Assembly: GCF_017656375.1 (NCBI RefSeq)
Contig: NZ_JACDOB010000004.1
Span: 1-64,000 of the forward strand
From: Thermovirga sp.
GTDB lineage: Bacteria > Synergistota > Synergistia > Synergistales > Thermovirgaceae
Length of the DNA stretch: 64,000 bases
Direction of reading: 5' to 3'
The notes under the pieces are model-generated. The model did not search any database. It saw only the letters and a list, made by a program, of their open reading frames with translations, and was not told the DNA's origin. Made by a program: the position numbers and the translations under genes. Shown here in pieces: positions 25,945-36,146 of the stretch (its first letter is position 1; each line of letters opens with the position of its first letter).

Positions 25945-27858
25945 CTAGGCAAGCTTAACTTTTTTGTACGGCACCTTTGGAAGGCTATCATAAATTTTCC
26001 AATCTTTTCTTGATAAAACTCTACCATCTAAAATGACTACCCTTCCTCGGTCCCTTTCAGTCCTAATCAATCTTCCTACTGCCTGCTTCAATGTCAATTT
26101 TGCCCTAGGCAACACAAAGGATCTAAAATATGCCCTTCCAAACAAGACCTTTAAAGTTTTCATCATTGGGTCTTCTGGATGATCAAAGGGGATCCTATCT
26201 ATTATAACCTGCGTGAGTCCTTCACCTGGGACATCAAAACCTTCCCTAAAAGTCACACTACCTATAAGGACTGAAGTCAAATCCTCCTTGAAAGAAGCTA
26301 CCAACCTGCTTAGTGGCGCTTCTTTTTGCACGTAAATATTATATTTTTTTGCCCCGCTCTTCATGTATTCACCCACAAACCTGAGGAGGCTCAAAGAGCT
26401 CAGCAAAACTAAAGATCTACCACCATTTTCGTCACACAAATGTTCGACAATTTTAGCTATCGTTTCTTCATACCCCAAATCTGTGACTTTCTTGTTTGTC
26501 TCAACTACCCATATCTGCATTTGTTTTTCCAACTCGAAAGGAGAATCAATTACTACAGTCCGGTCGGCTACAACATTTGTCTCCCTTTGCCAGTAGGAAA
26601 AGTCTCCATTTAGGGCTAAGGTAGCTGAAACAGCGATAATGCTATGAGGAGCAAGATTTTCAAAGCTTTCCTGCAGCACCTCCGCCACGGAAGCCGGAGC
26701 ACTCACTAAATGAGACCCATCCCACCAATACGCCCAGCTGGGGAAATTAGCAAACCCTGCACACCACGAAAGGTTATCAAATGCTTTTTTAAATCCTTCG
26801 AATGACTCTAGAACCTCCAAACAATAAGGAAATTCCTCCGGATTAAAGTTATCCTCGTCTGTGATCTTTCGTAGCTCGTTTGAAATAACACTATATTCTC
26901 CCTTTAACCTCAAAAGCGACTCGGAGTTCAAGGGACCTTCAAGCGCTTGGCCGGGCTTGTAACTTTTTTCCAACAACATGAACAATTCTTTCCCTAATTC
27001 TAAAAATTTTTTGCCACTTTTTACAAATCTATCGACATTTACATATCCTTTCCCCGCTAAAAAGGGTACTACCTTGCTCAATATGCTATTAATCGGTTTT
27101 TGGAAGTTATGGTAGCCTACTTTCACTGAAGCCACACTCCTTGCCACTTCAGGCATTTTGTGAGCCTCGTCAAAAATCAAAATATCCACTGGAACTACGA
27201 ACTTGCCACCAGCGCCAATAAGGTGAGATAGAAAAAAATGATAGTTGGTTACAACTAAATCCCAATTTTGGGCCCTTTTTACGAGTTTCAGAAAAAAACA
27301 CTCACCACGAAAGGGGCACCTCGACCCCAAACAATCCTCCTGAGAAATAGCCAAAGCTGAAGCTACTTCCCCAGGAATTAGAGCCGCTATTTCGTCAACT
27401 TCTCCGCAAAATGTGCTCTTAAGCCAAGAATCAAGTTTAAAAGAAGTTGTAGTGCCAGCGTTTCTAAGCTCATGTTCAGCTTTTCTGTAGCAAACATAAT
27501 TATTTCTCCCTTTTATAGTGCCATATGCCACTTTTCCATCAAAGATTTGTTCAAGCTTTGGAAGGTGATAAGCCATTACCTGGTCCTGTAAATTCCGCGT
27601 CGAAGTAACATATACAATTTTTTTGCCCTCTTTTGCAGCAAGAATGGACGGAACTAACAAGGCTAAAGTTTTGCCTATGCCAGTGGGAGCTTCTGCGAGC
27701 AAAACTTCTCCTTTTTTCATACTTTCCCAAACCTCTTCGGCAAGACGCACCTGCCCCTCTCTGTAGCTATACTGAGGGAAAACAGAGGAAATTAGGCTTC
27801 CGACATCAAATAATTTCGTTATGCTTTCTTGTAGGCAATTATCTTCTAATACCATCAA
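25945..27858 (-). CDS. DinG/XPD-like superfamily 2 ATP-dependent DNA helicase
   Basis: 637 residues. Walker A in AEAPTGIGKTLALLVPS near residue 60, a four-cysteine iron-sulfur region (CLGSRCPFRGEC with the upstream CYR cysteine), DEAH box in ILIFDEAHKMPEVA, and C-terminal motif VI QAVGRLIRTERDRGRV. DinG-type helicases unwind 5' to 3' and clear R-loops, D-loops and G-quadruplexes. It lacks the N-terminal exonuclease domain found in some relatives. Start overlaps the prsW-like stop by four bases. Confidence 0.92.
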   Translation of the reverse strand: MMVLEDNCLQESITKLFDVGSLISSVFPQYSYREGQVRLAEEVWESMKKGEVLLAEAPTGIGKTLALLVPSILAAKEGKKIVYVTSTRNLQDQVMAYHLPKLEQIFDGKVAYGTIKGRNNYVCYRKAEHELRNAGTTTSFKLDSWLKSTFCGEVDEIAALIPGEVASALAISQEDCLGSRCPFRGECFFLKLVKRAQNWDLVVTNYHFFLSHLIGAGGKFVVPVDILIFDEAHKMPEVARSVASVKVGYHNFQKPINSILSKVVPFLAGKGYVNVDRFVKSGKKFLELGKELFMLLEKSYKPGQALEGPLNSESLLRLKGEYSVISNELRKITDEDNFNPEEFPYCLEVLESFEGFKKAFDNLSWCAGFANFPSWAYWWDGSHLVSAPASVAEVLQESFENLAPHSIIAVSATLALNGDFSYWQRETNVVADRTVVIDSPFELEKQMQIWVVETNKKVTDLGYEETIAKIVEHLCDENGGRSLVLLSSLSLLRFVGEYMKSGAKKYNIYVQKEAPLSRLVASFKEDLTSVLIGSVTFREGFDVPGEGLTQVIIDRIPFDHPEDPMMKTLKVLFGRAYFRSFVLPRAKLTLKQAVGRLIRTERDRGRVVILDGRVLSRKDWKIYDSLPKVPYKKVKLA

Positions 27859-28511
27859 ACATTACAACTCCATGATTTTTTTATTAGAGAAATTGATCGT
27901 AGCCAAAACAAGACAACTAATAATATCGCCAGCAAAACTCCAGAACTAGACCTCAAAAAAAGAAAATAATTGAAAAGGCCATGAGCTATCACAGGTAACG
28001 ATAAAATCCTAATCATATTGTACTTAACTCCACCGCTAAGTTTTTGCCTGGCTGCTTCATAGCCCATAAAGAGCCCGCAGAGACCATGCAGAGGAACGGA
28101 AAGAAAGGCTCTCCACCCCGCCACTAAGAAAGGATTCACAGATCCTAAAACATAAAACAGGTTCTCCAACGTGGCGAAACCCAAAGCCACTGAGGTCCCA
28201 TACACTATCCCGTCATAACATTCGTCACATGCCTGGTGGTTTATAAACCTCTTTAATGCCAACCATTTCATGTACTCTTCTATAAGTGCTACACCTACAA
28301 TTTGATATATTAAAGGTCCCAATAGAGCCAAATAACTAGTAAAAATCTCCAATAAGGCCGCAGGAAAGACAAACAAAGCTCCCGTCAAAAAAGATCTCAC
28401 TACCAACGCCAAGGGTTCTGGATCAAGTTTATCTTTATGATAAAACCACCATGCTAATGCCAATCCGGGTGCCACTGCCAAGATAACTAACCATTCAAAA
28501 CCAATTTTCAA
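27855..28511 (-). CDS. PrsW-family intramembrane metalloprotease
   Basis: 218 residues with about seven membrane segments. The PrsW motifs are seen: ALIEEYMKWLA (EExxK), the glutamate in FATLENLFYV, and histidines in PLHGLCGLFMG and VIAHGLFNYF. PrsW-like proteases cleave membrane proteins such as anti-sigma factors. No anti-sigma gene lies next to it, so the substrate is unknown. It is coupled to the helicase gene downstream. Confidence 0.88.
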   Translation of the reverse strand: MKIGFEWLVILAVAPGLALAWWFYHKDKLDPEPLALVVRSFLTGALFVFPAALLEIFTSYLALLGPLIYQIVGVALIEEYMKWLALKRFINHQACDECYDGIVYGTSVALGFATLENLFYVLGSVNPFLVAGWRAFLSVPLHGLCGLFMGYEAARQKLSGGVKYNMIRILSLPVIAHGLFNYFLFLRSSSGVLLAILLVVLFWLRSISLIKKSWSCNV

Positions 28512-28575
28512 AAAATCACATCCTTGGATTTTAATATTTCCATTTACAGAACATTTATATTATACTTTCCTATTG

Positions 28576-28605
28576 TTGCAGAACACATAAAACCCGTGTT
28601 AGAAT
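28576..28605 (+). promoter_or_regulatory. rpsT promoter
   Basis: TTGCAG, an 18-bp spacer and TAGAAT, about 30 bp before rpsT. A minus-strand TATAAT near 28557-28564 could serve the divergent prsW-like gene, with no clear -35. Confidence 0.7.
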
Positions 28606-28634
28606 GGGGGCTGCTGTAGAAGGAGGTGAAGGAT

Positions 28635-28916
28635 TTGCCAAACAAGAAATCTGCTGCTAAGAAGTTGCGCGTTGCAGAGAGAAACAGGTTGTACAACAAA
28701 TATTGGAATACTCGCTGCAAAACAACTGCGAAGAAAGTGCTTGAAGCAGTAGCTAGCGGAGATAAGGAGCTAGCGTTAAAGAGATTGGATGAAGCCCAAT
28801 CTGTCCTAGATAAGGCTGCTGTTAAGGGCGTCATACATAAGAACAAGGCTGCTCGCAAAAAATCTAGGTTAACCAAGGCAGTAAAGAGCCTTTTTCCTCA
28901 TACAACAGATGCCTAA
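28635..28916 (+). CDS. rpsT: 30S ribosomal protein S20
   Basis: 93 residues from a TTG at 28635, which gives the standard N-terminus MPNKKSAAKKLRVAERNRLY. The GTG used by the ORF track lies inside the AAGGAGGTGAAGG ribosome site. The C-terminus VIHKNKAARKKSRLTKAV is the usual S20 end. It binds 16S rRNA. Convergent with holA, with an efficient-looking terminator between them. Confidence 0.98.
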   Translation: MPNKKSAAKKLRVAERNRLYNKYWNTRCKTTAKKVLEAVASGDKELALKRLDEAQSVLDKAAVKGVIHKNKAARKKSRLTKAVKSLFPHTTDA

Positions 28917-28940
28917 CCCCTTGTTTTTTCTGTACATTTG

Positions 28941-28983
28941 AACCGGGCATTTATCTTTTCTCAATGGTAAGTGCCCGGTTTTT
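28941..28983 (+). terminator. rpsT terminator
   Basis: AACCGGGCA pairs with TGCCCGGTT around a 22-base loop, then TTT. It overlaps the holA stop region. Confidence 0.75.
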
Positions 28984-29904
28984 GCTATTCAACAAATCCA
29001 AAATAGCCATTTCCAACACTTCCCAAGCACCTGATGGCAGGCTCTTATTTATGCAACTTGCCTTTACCATCTCCAAAACAAATTTTCTCAATGATTTTGC
29101 TCCATAAATGCGTGAAGCCTTTAGGGCCTTCTGAGCCTGGTAAGGTTTCGCACCAAAGATGCGAAACAATTCTTCCTTTTCCTTCTCTTTATAATCTGCC
29201 AAATACATAGCCAAGCGCATCCTTCTATGAAGCCCACTTACGACTGGTAATACATCCATTTCCATCTTTATCCTCTTAAAAGATTTAATTACCGCGGACA
29301 CATTCCCTTCACAAAGACCATCCAAGAGAGTTAAGAAGGCTTTACCCCCTTCATCTATACAAAGATCCTTGACAAGTTTCTCTGTAACTACTCCATCCAA
29401 TGCCGCAGTTTCAAGCTTATAGATTTCGCTTCTTATCTCCTCTGGGTCCTCTATCCATTCTTCTAGAAGGGATACCGCCTCCTTGGCCCATTTCACCCTT
29501 GTTCCTTTTATGATGCGCTTTATCCATTCTATTCTCCCAGTTGTCCAGTGAGGAACCTTTTCAGGCCTCTTAATCGTGGACATTTTAATTACTTCCCGAG
29601 GTAGATGCTTTTCCACCTCGCTTTCATACAGCAGCAAGATAATCGTAGAAGCCAACTCCTTTGGTTCTATCTGAGCCGAAAGAGGCGATGGGAATTTCCC
29701 CATCGCCTCTGGAGAATCAACTACATAAACAGTCTTCTCGTCAAAGAGGCCTCCATTCGTAGCTGTGGAAAACAAATCCCACCAATTGTAGCCCTCTGTG
29801 CGGCCAGCTATACTGAACCCCATTCGAGAAAGCTCTTCTAGCGTTTCTTGTAAAAGCCTGCTTTTGGCGGGCTCTTTAGAACAAATAGCCAAAAGGGAAG
29901 GCAC
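28951..29904 (-). CDS. holA: DNA polymerase III delta subunit
   Basis: 317 residues, in the normal range for HolA, with the AAA+-like N-terminal part (VVDSPEAMGKFP), central region (RIEWIKRIIKG) and C-terminal collar domain (SGLHRRMRLAMYLADYKEK). The delta subunit opens the beta clamp during clamp loading. Sequence conservation is low in this family, so the call also rests on length and the rpsT-holA neighbourhood seen in many bacteria. Starts one base after the leuS stop. Confidence 0.88.
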   Translation of the reverse strand: MPSLLAICSKEPAKSRLLQETLEELSRMGFSIAGRTEGYNWWDLFSTATNGGLFDEKTVYVVDSPEAMGKFPSPLSAQIEPKELASTIILLLYESEVEKHLPREVIKMSTIKRPEKVPHWTTGRIEWIKRIIKGTRVKWAKEAVSLLEEWIEDPEEIRSEIYKLETAALDGVVTEKLVKDLCIDEGGKAFLTLLDGLCEGNVSAVIKSFKRIKMEMDVLPVVSGLHRRMRLAMYLADYKEKEKEELFRIFGAKPYQAQKALKASRIYGAKSLRKFVLEMVKASCINKSLPSGAWEVLEMAILDLLNSKNRALTIEKR

Positions 29905-29905
29905 T

Positions 29906-32386
29906 TTACCCCTTCACCACCACATTCACCAACTTATTGGGCACAACTATCACTTTTACTATCTCTTTACCTTCAAGGCGCTTAGCAACCAAAGGATCTT
30001 CCAGGACCATCTTTTTCATGGAGTCTCTATCAAGACCTGCAGGAACAACCAATTGTGCTCTCACTTTCCCATTTATCTGCAATACTACTGTAATCTCATC
30101 TTCAACTAGAGCTTCTGGTTCTGCTTTTGGCCAAGGTGATTCACATACCAAACTTTCATTGCCCAAGCAAGACCACAACTCTTCAGATATGTGAGGCGCT
30201 ACAGGAGAGAGACATAGTAGTAATATGTCTACTCCTTCCCGGAATATAGCCCAATCGTCCTGGCTTTTGGGAGTGAAAGCACCTAAAGCATTAGACAACT
30301 CCATCAATCTAGCTACTGCCGTATTGAACTGCTTTTCTATTTCAATATCTCTAGTAACAGCATCTATAGTTTTATGGATCTTGCGTTTGAGGTCTCTTGA
30401 AGGTTTCTCTTTTATCTCTGCCATCTTTACCCGCTTACCTGAGACCTTCTTAAGTTCATCAAGGTTTTCATCCACCAGGCGCCACACTCTGTTCAAAAAT
30501 CTATGAGCTCCTTCAACTCCCCTATCAGACCAATCCAAATCCTTCTCTGGAGGGGCTGCAAACAGTATAAATAATCTAGCCGTATCAGCACCATATTTGC
30601 GGATTATTTCGTCTGGATCTACAACGTTTCCCTTCGATTTGGACATCTTGGCTCCATCTTTTATTACCATGCCTTGAGTCAACAAATTGGCAAATGGTTC
30701 CCTAACGTTAACCATTCCTAAATCCGCCAGAAACTTGGTGAAAAACCTAGCATAGATAAGATGTAGGCAAGCATGTTCTATGCCCCCTATGTATTGATCA
30801 ACAGGCATCCAGTAATTCACATCATCCTTACGGAATGGGCCTTCTTGCGTCCATGGGGAAGCAAAGCGCAAGAAATACCATGAAGAACATATAAAAGTAT
30901 CCATGGTATCCGTTTCCCTTTTAGCAGGGCCTCCGCATGATGGGCATTTAGTGTTAACCCAGTCATGTTGGTCTTCAAGGGGATTGCCTCCTACCTTCAT
31001 CTTCACGTCTAAGGGAAGCTCTACCGGCAGTTGTTCTTCAGGGACAGGTACCACGCCACATTTTTCGCAATATACGACAGGGATCGGAGCTCCCCAATAC
31101 CTCTGCCTGGAAATAAGCCAATCCCTTAGCCTGTAATTAACTTCCCGCTTTCCCCATCCATTTTCTTCGAACCATTCAGCCATCTTCACTTTGGCTTCCT
31201 CAGTGGGCATACCATCAAATGGGCCTGAATTAACCTGAACTCCATCTTCCTCAAAGGCCTTCTCCATAGTCTCGCCATTTAGCACTTCACCCGATTTGGG
31301 ATTAATCACAACCCTCACGGGAATACCATAGGCCCTTGCAAACTCGAAATCCCTTTGGTCATGGGCAGGTACACCCATTATGGCTCCAGTTCCGTATTCC
31401 ATCAGTATATAGTTTGCTATCCATATGGGGACTTCCTCACCGTTAACCGGGTTTATTGCCTTAAGTCCCGTGTCCACGCCTAATTTTTCAGCGTTATCTC
31501 CTCTCGTGTTTTCCCCCGATCCTTTGTGCTTACTCACAAATTCTTTCACTTCTGCTGCTTTGGGCGACACCTTAACTATTTTCTCCACCAAGGGATGATC
31601 AACGGCCAAGGCCACAAATGTCACTCCAAAAATAGTGTCTATTCGGGTTGTGAAGGTTTCTATATCTATATCTTTTCCACTCACTTTAAAAGATAACCTT
31701 ACTCCCTCTGACCTTCCTATCCAATTGCGCTGCATTATCTTTACCCTTTCAGGCCAACCATCCAGCTCATCCAGAGAATCTAAAAGCTCTTGTGCATAAT
31801 CGGTTATCTTCAAGAACCACTGCTCTAAATTTTTCTTTATTACAGGAGTTCCACAACGCCAACAATGCCCGTCATTTATTACCTGTTCATTGGCAAGCAC
31901 CGTACTGCAGCTTTCACACCAGTTCACCGGAGCCTTTTTCTTGTAGGCAAGGCCTTTCTTATAAAATTGAAGGAATAACCATTGAGTCCACCTATAGTAA
32001 TCTGGATTGCATGTCTCAACTCTTCTTCGCCAATCATAACTGCACCCCATGCTTTTAAGTTGCTTCGTCATGTGTTCTATGTTTTCCCATGTCCACTTGT
32101 TTGGGTGCGTACCATATTTAATTGCAGCATTTTCTGCTGGCAATCCAAAAGCGTCAAAACCCATTGGATGCAGCACATTATATCCCTTCATCCTGAGAAA
32201 TCGGGCCAACATATCACCTATGGAATAGTTTCTCAAATGCCCCATATGAAGAGCACCGCTAGGATACGGAAACATCTCTAGACAGTAAAATTTTTCCTTT
32301 TCATTGTCAGTATCAACGTTGAAGGTCCCGTTCTCCTCCCAATAACGCTGCCATTTTTTCTCTATAGTGTTAAAATCATATCCCAC
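29906..32386 (-). CDS. leuS: leucyl-tRNA synthetase
   Basis: About 826 residues from the GTG at 32386 after GGGGGAGG; the track start overlaps that ribosome site. Class I signatures: HMGH within EMFPYPSGALHMGHLRNY, and MSKSKGNVVDPDEI (KMSKS). The CP1 editing domain holds TTRIDTIFGVTFVALA, and a Zn-ribbon holds CWRCGTPV. It charges tRNA-Leu and hydrolyses mischarged products. A clear promoter lies upstream; no T-box leader is visible in the 60-base gap. Confidence 0.98.
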   Translation of the reverse strand: MGYDFNTIEKKWQRYWEENGTFNVDTDNEKEKFYCLEMFPYPSGALHMGHLRNYSIGDMLARFLRMKGYNVLHPMGFDAFGLPAENAAIKYGTHPNKWTWENIEHMTKQLKSMGCSYDWRRRVETCNPDYYRWTQWLFLQFYKKGLAYKKKAPVNWCESCSTVLANEQVINDGHCWRCGTPVIKKNLEQWFLKITDYAQELLDSLDELDGWPERVKIMQRNWIGRSEGVRLSFKVSGKDIDIETFTTRIDTIFGVTFVALAVDHPLVEKIVKVSPKAAEVKEFVSKHKGSGENTRGDNAEKLGVDTGLKAINPVNGEEVPIWIANYILMEYGTGAIMGVPAHDQRDFEFARAYGIPVRVVINPKSGEVLNGETMEKAFEEDGVQVNSGPFDGMPTEEAKVKMAEWFEENGWGKREVNYRLRDWLISRQRYWGAPIPVVYCEKCGVVPVPEEQLPVELPLDVKMKVGGNPLEDQHDWVNTKCPSCGGPAKRETDTMDTFICSSWYFLRFASPWTQEGPFRKDDVNYWMPVDQYIGGIEHACLHLIYARFFTKFLADLGMVNVREPFANLLTQGMVIKDGAKMSKSKGNVVDPDEIIRKYGADTARLFILFAAPPEKDLDWSDRGVEGAHRFLNRVWRLVDENLDELKKVSGKRVKMAEIKEKPSRDLKRKIHKTIDAVTRDIEIEKQFNTAVARLMELSNALGAFTPKSQDDWAIFREGVDILLLCLSPVAPHISEELWSCLGNESLVCESPWPKAEPEALVEDEITVVLQINGKVRAQLVVPAGLDRDSMKKMVLEDPLVAKRLEGKEIVKVIVVPNKLVNVVVKG

Positions 32387-32436
32387 TGCTCTTCCTCCCC
32401 CATCCAGCACTTATTGTTCAAGTTAGGTTGCACACC

Positions 32437-32465
32437 ATTATATATATGTTAGCCTCATGACGCAA
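32437..32465 (-). promoter_or_regulatory. leuS promoter
   Basis: Minus strand TTGCGT, a 17-bp spacer and TATAAT, about 50 bp upstream of the leuS start. Confidence 0.75.
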
Positions 32466-32471
32466 AACCAT

Positions 32472-33269
32472 TTAGCTAATTTCTTTTGTTTTGCTCTTAT
32501 CTTTTTCCATCAAAGCGCCTAAAAGGTCAATGGGAACCGGGAAAATGGTAGTTGAATTGTTCTCCGACGCTATTTCCCGCAAGGTCTGAAGGTACCTCAG
32601 CTGTATTGTTATAGGAGATTCCTCCATCCATTTAGCAGCTTCTGTGAGCTTTTCTGCTGCCTGAAGCTCCCCTTCCGCTGCTATGACCTTGGCTCTTCTC
32701 TCCCGCTCGGCTTCAGCCTGGCGGGCCATAGCCCGTTTCATCCCTTCAGGAAGCTCTAATTCCTTTACCTCTACAGCACTTACCTTTATCCCCCAAGGAT
32801 CCGTTCGCTCATCTATGATATGCTGCAACTCCACGTTTATCTTGTCCCTAGCGGACAAAACCTCATCTAATTCAGACCTCCCCACAACAGACCTCAGGGT
32901 AGTCTGTGAAAGCTGACTAGTGGCAAGTACGTGATTTTCTACCTCAATTATGGATTTAGCAGGATCCATAACCCTGAAATACACTACCGCGTTCACCTTA
33001 ACGGGGACATTATCTTTTGTTATGACTTCCTGATAAGGGACATCAAGGGTCACCACTCGCAAATCAACCCTACGCAACCTATCAATGAAAGGTACTATCA
33101 AAACCAACCCAGGTCCTTTAACACCCACAAATCGTCCTAACCTGAAAACCACACCTCTCTGATATTCTGGAACAATTCGTACAGCAGCGACCAGAAGAAT
33201 TGCCAGTATTACTATGGTCCCTACGTAACTTCCCAAATTAAAGATGGCATATACGATGTCACTTATCAT
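32472..33269 (-). CDS. slipin (SPFH/band 7, stomatin-like) membrane protein
   Basis: About 265 residues from an ATG at 33269 after AAAGGAG. One N-terminal membrane hairpin, then the SPFH domain with [21 protein letters not shown] and a helical region ([19 protein letters not shown]). Slipins form membrane scaffolds. It overlaps the end of the NfeD-type protease gene; slipin/NfeD pairs are a known functional unit in which the protease cleaves the slipin C-terminus in Pyrococcus. Confidence 0.93.
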   Translation of the reverse strand: MISDIVYAIFNLGSYVGTIVILAILLVAAVRIVPEYQRGVVFRLGRFVGVKGPGLVLIVPFIDRLRRVDLRVVTLDVPYQEVITKDNVPVKVNAVVYFRVMDPAKSIIEVENHVLATSQLSQTTLRSVVGRSELDEVLSARDKINVELQHIIDERTDPWGIKVSAVEVKELELPEGMKRAMARQAEAERERRAKVIAAEGELQAAEKLTEAAKWMEESPITIQLRYLQTLREIASENNSTTIFPVPIDLLGALMEKDKSKTKEIS

Positions 33270-34611
33270 CGTTCTCATCTCCTTTCTCTTCACTTCTCAA
33301 TGGTTCTACATAAAGGACTAGCCCCTCGGCCCTTACTACTCGCACAGGTACATCCTTCTCTATTCTCTCATCTGTTAAGCTCCTAGCCTCCCATATCTCT
33401 CCATGGCACTTCACCATCCCAGAAGGATCCAAATCACTAAATGTAGATCCCTCTGAGCCAATTAGACCCTCGCTGCCAGAAACAGCCTTTCTTGACAAGG
33501 ACCTCCAAACCGCCCAAGTCGCCAACATAAAAAACGCCGTGATAGCTATTACAGCACCGATCAAAAAACTATATGACATATTAAGAAGCTCACCCCCCGG
33601 AGCTCGGTATATAACTAACCCCCCTACAATAAGGGCAGCAGCACCGAACGCGCTTAATATACCTATTCCTCCGATAACTAGATCCAAAATCATTACTACA
33701 ATACCAGCGATCAATAACACTATACCCGCCCAATTCAAAGGAAGCATCCTGAGTCCCAAAGAGGCCAGCAGAACTAAAATAAGCCCCGAAGTCCCAAGGA
33801 CGAAACCTCCAGGAGACATTATCTCGAAAATAATGGCATAAATCCCCGCTATCAAGAGCAGGTACGCCACATCAGGACGAGATATAAAGTGGAGCGCCTT
33901 CAATCTTGGAGGCATCTCATGCCTATGTATTTTATAATCCCTGAAATCCAGCCTAACTGAACTATTACCCAGTTTAATCTCCCTTCCACCGATAGCCTCC
34001 AGCAATGTAGGAAGGTCAGAAGCTACAATATCTATTACTCCCTCTTGCAGGGCTTCTCTGGCCGTATAAGATACGCTCTCTAAAACCATTTTTTCGCAGG
34101 AGTTCGGGTCTCTACCTCGCTCTTCCGCGAGAGACCTCATCTGGGCAGCCAGGTCACTCGTTATTTTTTTATCCATCTCTTCCGGGACATTCTCACCTCC
34201 TGCGGTTACGGGATGAGCTGCTCCTACGTTAGTTCCAAAAGACATGGCAGCAACGTGCGCAGCCTCCAGGATAAAGGCCCCAGCAGACGCCGCCCTGGCT
34301 CCTGGAGGACTAACCCACACAACTATAGGTATATCTGACTTTAGGATTTTCTGAGTAATCGCCCTCATGGAGCTCACTAGCCCTCCAGGCGTGTCCATAT
34401 CAATAACTATCAATTCGGCATCTACTTTTCGCGCTTCCTTAATGATATCATCAAGGTGCTCCTCCATGACCACACCCACTATGCCGTCAAAGGAAGCACT
34501 TAAAATATTTCTTACCTCCTTCGCAGCGACAGGTGAAGCAAGGAGAGAGATTGCTCCAAACACAAAAGCCAACGCCAACAAGGATACCTTACACAATTTA
34601 TGTTTTCTCAT
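33259..34611 (-). CDS. NfeD-type membrane-bound serine protease (long form)
   Basis: 450 residues. Signal peptide ending SPVAA near residue 29, a ClpP-like protease domain with [10 protein letters not shown] and the nucleophile region [14 protein letters not shown], four or five membrane segments (about 240-370), and a C-terminal OB-fold NfeD domain. The catalytic Ser/Lys dyad fits known homologues. Coupled by ATGA to radA upstream and overlapping the slipin downstream. Confidence 0.92.
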   Translation of the reverse strand: MRKHKLCKVSLLALAFVFGAISLLASPVAAKEVRNILSASFDGIVGVVMEEHLDDIIKEARKVDAELIVIDMDTPGGLVSSMRAITQKILKSDIPIVVWVSPPGARAASAGAFILEAAHVAAMSFGTNVGAAHPVTAGGENVPEEMDKKITSDLAAQMRSLAEERGRDPNSCEKMVLESVSYTAREALQEGVIDIVASDLPTLLEAIGGREIKLGNSSVRLDFRDYKIHRHEMPPRLKALHFISRPDVAYLLLIAGIYAIIFEIMSPGGFVLGTSGLILVLLASLGLRMLPLNWAGIVLLIAGIVVMILDLVIGGIGILSAFGAAALIVGGLVIYRAPGGELLNMSYSFLIGAVIAITAFFMLATWAVWRSLSRKAVSGSEGLIGSEGSTFSDLDPSGMVKCHGEIWEARSLTDERIEKDVPVRVVRAEGLVLYVEPLRSEEKGDENDDK

Positions 34612-35945
34612 AAGCCCACCTCTTTCAGCGCCTCCTTAACGTTTCCAACCTTGCACAAACTTATTCCCTCAAACATATCTAAATCCTGCCCCCTGCTTAC
34701 GATGAAACGCTTATAGCCCAAGCGCTTAGCCTCCTTTATTCTGCTTGTAAGCCTGGGCAGGGGTCTCACTTCGCCGGCAAGCCCTACTTCACCTATGAAA
34801 CAAAACGAGGGGTCCACTGGCCGGTTGTAGTGGGCGGAAGCCAAAGCTACACATAAAGCCAGGTCTATCTGGGGGCCTTTTACTGAAATGCCTCCAACTA
34901 CGTTTACATACACGTCATGTGAGGTCGTCAAAATTCCGCATCGCCGTTCAAGGACTGCCAGCAAAAGTTGCAACCTGCTAACATCTACCCCAATAGCAGT
35001 CCTTTTGGGGTATGGGAAGGGTGAATTTGCGACAAGTGTCTGAACCTCCACCAAGAAAGCCCTTGAGCCCTCCACAATAGGAGCAACCGTAACACCCGGG
35101 GTTTTTTCCTGTTTACCCCTCCAATAGAGCATACTTGGATCGTTTACAGCAAAAAGTCCCTTATCCAACATCTCATAAACTCCCATCTCATCAGTTGCTC
35201 CAAAGCGATTCTTTACAGCTCTAAGGATCCTGTAGGGCGAAAGTCTGTCTCCAGAGAAAAGCAAAACTGTATCAACCATATGTTCCAGAAGTTTAGGCCC
35301 TGCAATCATACCTTCCTTGTTTATATGGCCAACCATAACCACAGGGCATCCACTTCGTTTTCCTAAAACAATAGCTCTTTGTGCCACTGCCCTAACCTGT
35401 GAAGGTGTGCCCGGCAGGCCTGACAACTCGCCAGACATGAACGACTGTACGCTGTCTACAACAGTCAGATCTGCTTCTGTTATGCTCTGTAGCAACTCAT
35501 CAATATTATCTCCACAACCTATTTTTAAGCTATGTGGCATCATCCCCAATCGTTTTGCCCTCAAAGCAACCTGGGAAGGAGATTCTTCTCCGGAAAGATA
35601 TACTACGTTTCTTCCTTTTTGCGCCATCCTAAGACAAACTTGCAGCAAGAGGGTAGATTTGCCTATACCTGGCTCTCCTGCCAAAAGAATCGAAGCCCCT
35701 GGAACCCATCCCCCACCCAAGACCCTATCTAACTCTTCATCCTCAGAAGACAATCTTTTAGGGCTCTTTATTTCATGCAAAGACAAGGGCAATAAAGTTG
35801 TTTTAACTCCCACATCTTCTGAGGGAATTTCCACTACTTCTTCGATACTCCCCCAGGCCCCGCATTTGGGACACCTGCCGGACCAGGTAAAACCTATATA
35901 TCCACACTCAAGACACTCATATCGCTTATTTCCTTTTTTAGCCAT
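34608..35945 (-). CDS. radA: DNA repair protein RadA
   Basis: 445 residues. N-terminal zinc finger CLECGYIGFTWSGRCPKCGAW, RecA-like ATPase with Walker A GEPGIGKSTLL, the RadA-specific KNRFGATDEMGVY motif, and a C-terminal Lon-protease-like domain (GGISVKGPQIDLALCVALAS). RadA is a branch-migration helicase in homologous recombination. It heads a coupled radA-nfeD-slipin run. Upstream sequence to 36060 is A+T rich, with no convincing -35/-10 pair. Confidence 0.97.
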   Translation of the reverse strand: MAKKGNKRYECLECGYIGFTWSGRCPKCGAWGSIEEVVEIPSEDVGVKTTLLPLSLHEIKSPKRLSSEDEELDRVLGGGWVPGASILLAGEPGIGKSTLLLQVCLRMAQKGRNVVYLSGEESPSQVALRAKRLGMMPHSLKIGCGDNIDELLQSITEADLTVVDSVQSFMSGELSGLPGTPSQVRAVAQRAIVLGKRSGCPVVMVGHINKEGMIAGPKLLEHMVDTVLLFSGDRLSPYRILRAVKNRFGATDEMGVYEMLDKGLFAVNDPSMLYWRGKQEKTPGVTVAPIVEGSRAFLVEVQTLVANSPFPYPKRTAIGVDVSRLQLLLAVLERRCGILTTSHDVYVNVVGGISVKGPQIDLALCVALASAHYNRPVDPSFCFIGEVGLAGEVRPLPRLTSRIKEAKRLGYKRFIVSRGQDLDMFEGISLCKVGNVKEALKEVGL

Positions 35946-36146
35946 TTCTAAAAATCAACCTTTCCGCAAACGATATACTTCTTTACTATATTACCGCAGC
36001 TATATAATTTATAAAAGCAATATATTTAAAGTGTCTTACCTGCCTATCACAGTAACAGCTGCCATTTTGTTATAATAATCTGACCTTATGCATTTTTCAT
36101 CCTAATAAGCAAGGAGTGGTGCCTTATTTTTCTCCTTTCTGCTTTT

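Noticed and set aside
28544-28876. Minus-strand 110-aa ORF
   Set aside because: Antisense to rpsT.
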